Assembly (NCBI GenBank): GCA_022511355.1
Contig: JAFLRS010000063.1
Span: 1 to 9,915 of the forward strand
DNA length: 9,915 nt
DNA from: Alistipes sp.
GTDB lineage: Bacteria; Bacteroidota; Bacteroidia; Bacteroidales; Rikenellaceae
Reading direction: 5' to 3'
The notes beneath the pieces were generated by a model, which was not told where the DNA came from, ran no database searches, and was given only the letters and a program-made list of their open reading frames with translations. The position numbers and the translations under genes are program-made. The number at the start of each line of letters is the position of its first letter. Position 1 is the stretch's first letter. This document shows positions 7,289 through 9,915 of this stretch, piece after piece.

Positions 7289-8197
7289 TTAATCTTCGAA
7301 TTCCGTTCGGTCGAGCCGCTCCATGGTCGCCCGCAGACGACGTTCGTCGAGATGGGTGTAGATTTCGGTCGTCGAGATGTTTTCGTGTCCCAGCATCTCC
7401 TGCACCTGACGTATCCCTGCTCCGCCCGAGAGCAGATGGGTGGCGAACGAATGACGGAAGGTGTGCGGACTTATGTGTTTGTCGATTCCGGCCATGCGTG
7501 CCGCATCGCGAATCACGGTGAAGACCATCACGCGCGTAAGAGCCCGTCCGCGATTGTTCAGAAAGAGAATATCGGTGTCGGAGTCGGGCGAACGCCGCGC
7601 ATCCAGATATATCTGCACGCGGTCGCGGGCCTTGTCGCTTACGGGTACCAGACGCTGTTTGTTGCCCTTGCCCGTCACGCGGATATAGCCGTCGCCGAAA
7701 AAGAGGTCGCCCAAACGCAGCGAAACGAGTTCCGAAACGCGCAGACCGCACGAATAGAGCAGTTCGAGCATGGCGCAGTCGCGCAGACCTTTGACTGTCG
7801 AAGAATCGATGGCGGCTATTATGCGGTCGATGTCGTCGGTGGTGAGCGAATCGGGCAGTCGTCGTCCGAACTTGGGCGACTCCACGAATTCGGCCGGCGA
7901 ACTGTCTATTCCGTTTTCGGCAATCATCCAGTTGAAGAAGCTGCGCAGACTGCACAGCATACGTGCCTGCGAACTCTTTTCGCGTCCGCGGTCGTAGAGC
8001 GAAGCCATGAACGATTCGACCATACTCCGCGATACGAGTTCGGGAGCGGCGTCGTACATCAGCAGAACATAGTGCGAGAACTCCTCCACATCGTGCATAT
8101 AGGAGATTACCGTATTGGGCGAGAAGTTGCGTTCGGCCACCAGATAGGTCCTGTAACCGTTTCGTGCGGTGTTCCAGCTGTCGATATTTTGTCTCAT
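7289..8197 (-). CDS. xerD: Site-specific tyrosine recombinase XerD
   Basis: A 302-residue tyrosine recombinase. With its XerC partner it would resolve chromosome dimers at dif, under control of FtsK. The N-terminal SAM-like core-binding domain spans about 10-95 (YLVAERNFSPNTVISYMHD at 18-36). The catalytic domain shows the full set: Arg153 in YSCGLRVSEL, Lys177 in VTGKGNKQR, His245 and Arg248 in SPHTFRHSFATHLL, His271 in MLGHENISTTEIY and the nucleophile Tyr280. Length and motifs fit Xer proteins rather than phage or conjugative integrases, and no att-like repeats or mobile genes lie nearby. XerC versus XerD is judged from overall resemblance only. It diverges from prmA across an 86-base gap, and there is no Shine-Dalgarno sequence. 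Confidence 0.88.
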   Translation of the reverse strand: MRQNIDSWNTARNGYRTYLVAERNFSPNTVISYMHDVEEFSHYVLLMYDAAPELVSRSMVESFMASLYDRGREKSSQARMLCSLRSFFNWMIAENGIDSSPAEFVESPKFGRRLPDSLTTDDIDRIIAAIDSSTVKGLRDCAMLELLYSCGLRVSELVSLRLGDLFFGDGYIRVTGKGNKQRLVPVSDKARDRVQIYLDARRSPDSDTDILFLNNRGRALTRVMVFTVIRDAARMAGIDKHISPHTFRHSFATHLLSGGAGIRQVQEMLGHENISTTEIYTHLDERRLRATMERLDRTEFED

Positions 8198-8200
8198 AAA

Positions 8201-8233
8201 TTTGTCTGTTCCCGAAATTTTAAGTTATCTTTG
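8201..8233 (+). promoter_or_regulatory. Promoter for prmA-recO
   Basis: TTTG (8201-8204), a 21-base spacer and TATCTTTG (8226-8233) fit the Bacteroidetes consensus perfectly. The start is expected near 8239-8241, giving a leader of about 45 bases before the prmA ATG at 8284. The -33 box begins 4 bases from the xerD start codon on the other strand. Confidence 0.8.
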
Positions 8234-8252
8234 TTCGGCGGACACGGTTCTG

Positions 8253-8284
8253 CAAATATAGTTATTTTTTAACATAATGTGAAA
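8253..8284 (-). promoter_or_regulatory. Probable promoter for xerD
   Basis: On the minus strand the -7 box TATATTTG (8260-8253) is a perfect TAnnTTTG match. A three-of-four -33 match, TTTC (8284-8281), stands 20 bases upstream and touches the first base of prmA. The start is expected near 8246-8248, with a leader of about 50 bases. It faces the prmA promoter, so the two initiation regions overlap. Confidence 0.62.
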
Positions 8285-9114
8285 TGAATTACGTTGAACT
8301 CGACATACCCGCAGCCGACACCGAATTTGCGGAGATTCTGACCGCCGAACTGGCCGAACTTCCGTTCGAGAGTTTCGAGCAGACGCACGGTTTGCTGAAG
8401 GCGTTCATCCGTCAGGATGATTTGGCCGACTGCAAGGATGAGGCCGATGCTCTGTTGGAGCGGTACGGCGTGAGCGGACACCGATACGTGCAAATCGAAT
8501 CGCAGAACTGGAATGCCGTATGGGAGAGCAATTTCGAGGAGGTGCGCATCGGTGACCGGGCGGTCATCCGCGCGCCGTTCCATGCTCCTCACCCCGAACT
8601 CGGCGAGATGGATATCGTAATCGTTCCGCGTATGGCCTTCGGAACGGGTCACCACTCCACGACGGCCCTCATGACCGAAGCGCTGCTCGACAGCGACCTC
8701 CGCGGCTTGCGTATGCTCGACATGGGCAGCGGTACGGGAGTCTTGGCCATAACGGCCGTGAAGCGCGGAGCCGCAAAGGCCGACGCCGTGGACATCGACG
8801 ATGCCGCGGTGGAGAGCTGCCGCGAAAATACCGCCGCCAACGGCACTGCCGACCGCACCGAGGTGCTTGCGGGCGATGTGCGCTGCGTGGCGGGGCGACG
8901 ATACGATGTGATTGCGGCCAACATCAACCGCAACATTCTGCTGCGCGACATGGCGGCCTACGCTTCGATGCTCGAGTCGGGCGGACGTCTTTTCGTGAGC
9001 GGATTTCTCGAACAGGACACCGCCGCAATCACCGGATGCGCACTGCAAAACGGATTAAAACCCGACGGAGTACGCACCCGCGACGGGTGGGTGGCTGCAA
9101 TCTTCACCAAATAG
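8284..9114 (+). CDS. prmA: Ribosomal protein L11 methyltransferase PrmA
   Basis: A 276-residue SAM-dependent methyltransferase. It trimethylates ribosomal protein L11 in the cytoplasm, a conserved but usually non-essential modification. The N-terminal L11-recognition region is followed by QNWNAVWESNFEEV (74-87), then the family hallmark PRMAFGTGHHSTT (115-127), the SAM-binding motif I LDMGSGTGVLAI (145-156), the acidic end of strand 2 at Asp170-Asp172, and the catalytic-region motif ANINRNIL (212-219). Length is within the normal range for the Bacteroidetes form. It is the first gene of a two-gene unit with recO, which starts 3 bases after its stop. Confidence 0.93.
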   Translation: MNYVELDIPAADTEFAEILTAELAELPFESFEQTHGLLKAFIRQDDLADCKDEADALLERYGVSGHRYVQIESQNWNAVWESNFEEVRIGDRAVIRAPFHAPHPELGEMDIVIVPRMAFGTGHHSTTALMTEALLDSDLRGLRMLDMGSGTGVLAITAVKRGAAKADAVDIDDAAVESCRENTAANGTADRTEVLAGDVRCVAGRRYDVIAANINRNILLRDMAAYASMLESGGRLFVSGFLEQDTAAITGCALQNGLKPDGVRTRDGWVAAIFTK

Positions 9115-9117
9115 CCG

Positions 9118-9843
9118 ATGAAGAGTTACAAAGCGCGCGGCATAGTGCTGAACACGGTGAAGTACGGCGATTCGTCGATGGTCGCACAGCTGCTGACCGA
9201 TGTCGGCGGGCGTCGCAGCTACATGGTGCAGGGTATACGTTCGTCGCACGGTCACGGTTCGAAAGCGGCTCTTTTTCAGCCGATGTTCGCCGTGGAGTTC
9301 GAGGGTCTGGAGTCGTCGCGCATGGATATGCACCGCTTCCGCGAGGTGCGGAGCGGCATCGTTCTGCGAAGCCTTCCCTTCGACGTGCGCAAATCGACCG
9401 TAGCGCTGTTCATGGCCGAGGTTCTCTATCGGCTCGTGAAGGAGAGCGAAGCCAATATGCCGCTCTTCGATTTCGTGTGGGGTTCGGTCGAGGCACTCGA
9501 CTCGATAGAGGAGGGAACGGCCAATTTCCATCTGTGGTTTCTGGCCAATCTGAGCCGTTTTTTGGGGTTCAGCCCGGGCAATTTATATTCGGAGGGTGCG
9601 GTGTTCGATATTCGCGAGGGCACGTTTACGCTGCTGCCGCCTGCGCACGGTCAGATGATGAACAGCCGCAATGCCGAGATATTCCGCGACCTGCTCGAAT
9701 GCGATGTGCGGTTTCTGGGCGAAATCGGACTCAACCGCAATCAGCGCGTGGAGTTTCTCGATGCCATGATGGAGTATTATGCCTATCATCTGGAATCGGT
9801 GCGTGCGGTGCGTTCCATAAAGATTTTGAGAGAGGTATTTTGA
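9118..9843 (+). CDS. recO: DNA repair protein RecO
   Basis: A 241-residue recombination mediator. With RecR it loads RecA onto SSB-coated single strands at gaps and promotes strand annealing. The N-terminal OB-fold begins with the typical KARGIVLNTVKYGDSSMVAQLLT (5-27) and continues to about residue 80 with SYMVQGIRSS. The rest is the helical RecO C-terminal region, including a LWFLANLSRFLGFSPGN stretch (about 142-158). No cysteine zinc finger is present; the only cysteine I see is near residue 200, as expected for Bacteroidetes RecO. It starts 3 bases after prmA without its own promoter or Shine-Dalgarno sequence, so it depends on the prmA transcript. The hairpin at 9879 may lie in its 3' end. 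Confidence 0.88.
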   Translation: MKSYKARGIVLNTVKYGDSSMVAQLLTDVGGRRSYMVQGIRSSHGHGSKAALFQPMFAVEFEGLESSRMDMHRFREVRSGIVLRSLPFDVRKSTVALFMAEVLYRLVKESEANMPLFDFVWGSVEALDSIEEGTANFHLWFLANLSRFLGFSPGNLYSEGAVFDIREGTFTLLPPAHGQMMNSRNAEIFRDLLECDVRFLGEIGLNRNQRVEFLDAMMEYYAYHLESVRAVRSIKILREVF

Positions 9844-9878
9844 AAATCCCGATAAGCAGACTTTAATGCACCATGATA

Positions 9879-9903
9879 CCCCTCCCTTTTGCAAAGGGAG
9901 GGG
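9879..9903. repeat. Perfect inverted repeat downstream of recO
   Basis: CCCCTCCCTTT (9879-9889) and AAAGGGAGGGG (9893-9903) form an eleven-base-pair perfect stem with the three-base loop TGC. It lies 35 bases after the recO stop. No T run follows, so it is not a standard intrinsic terminator, though the hairpin could protect the 3' end of the mRNA. The style (long GC palindrome between genes, continuing into more repeats) suggests a dispersed intergenic repeat, which I cannot verify from one copy. Confidence 0.75.
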
Positions 9904-9915
9904 AGAGGGGAGGGA
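9895..9915. repeat. Polypurine mirror repeat with G-quadruplex motif at window edge
   Basis: From 9895 to 9915 every base is A or G. The sequence reads the same in both directions around position 9905, a perfect 21-base mirror repeat. The four G runs (9896-9898, 9900-9903, 9907-9910, 9912-9914) with loops of 1, 3 and 1 bases satisfy the usual G-quadruplex pattern. It overlaps the right arm of the inverted repeat and is cut off by the window end. Confidence 0.7.

Noticed and set aside
7289..8197. Integrase of a mobile element
   Set aside because: Length and motifs fit housekeeping XerD; there are no flanking direct repeats, tRNA target, or mobile-element genes, and neighbours are core genes.
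7352..8272. A 306-residue plus-strand frame opposite xerD
   Set aside because: The other strand holds all catalytic residues of a tyrosine recombinase; this frame has no family resemblance and also covers the promoter gap.

Overview
The window is a gene-dense stretch of a Bacteroidetes (Bacteroidota) chromosome. Four things point there. The genes lack Shine-Dalgarno sequences. Three intergenic gaps carry the phylum's sigma-factor promoter (TTTG, 18-21 nt, TAnnTTTG). The ClpB and PrmA sequences have a Bacteroidales character. RecO is the short, zinc-finger-less kind. The coding GC content (estimated by eye in the mid to upper fifties) would suit Alistipes or another Rikenellaceae member, but that genus-level guess is only an inference.

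Layout. Positions 1-305 hold no convincing gene. A clpB-type disaggregase gene lacking the N-terminal domain follows (306-2438). Its terminator is interleaved with the promoter of a DHH phosphoesterase (NrnA-like, start re-assigned to 2494), which runs into an MsbA-like ABC exporter (3559-5391). A perfect A/T-flanked hairpin at 5408-5446 closes this rightward block and also the leftward block facing it. The leftward block, read from right to left, is xerD (8197-7289), a signal-less CBM9-like protein (7214-6567, with its own near-ideal promoter) and a NahK-like sugar kinase (6544-5462). To the right of xerD and divergent from it lie prmA (8284-9114) and recO (9118-9843), 3 nt apart. The window ends in a hairpin that runs into a polypurine mirror repeat with G-quadruplex potential (9879-9915).

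Functionally this is mostly housekeeping: protein disaggregation, nanoRNA/PAP turnover, lipid or drug export, chromosome dimer resolution, ribosomal L11 methylation and recombinational repair. The CBM9-like plus sugar 1-kinase pair looks like a small carbohydrate-salvage unit. I found no CRISPR array, transposon, rRNA or tRNA gene and no clear new system. The points most worth a second look are the N-domain-less ClpB, the compact promoter/terminator arrangements, the CBM9-kinase pair and the repeat at the right edge.
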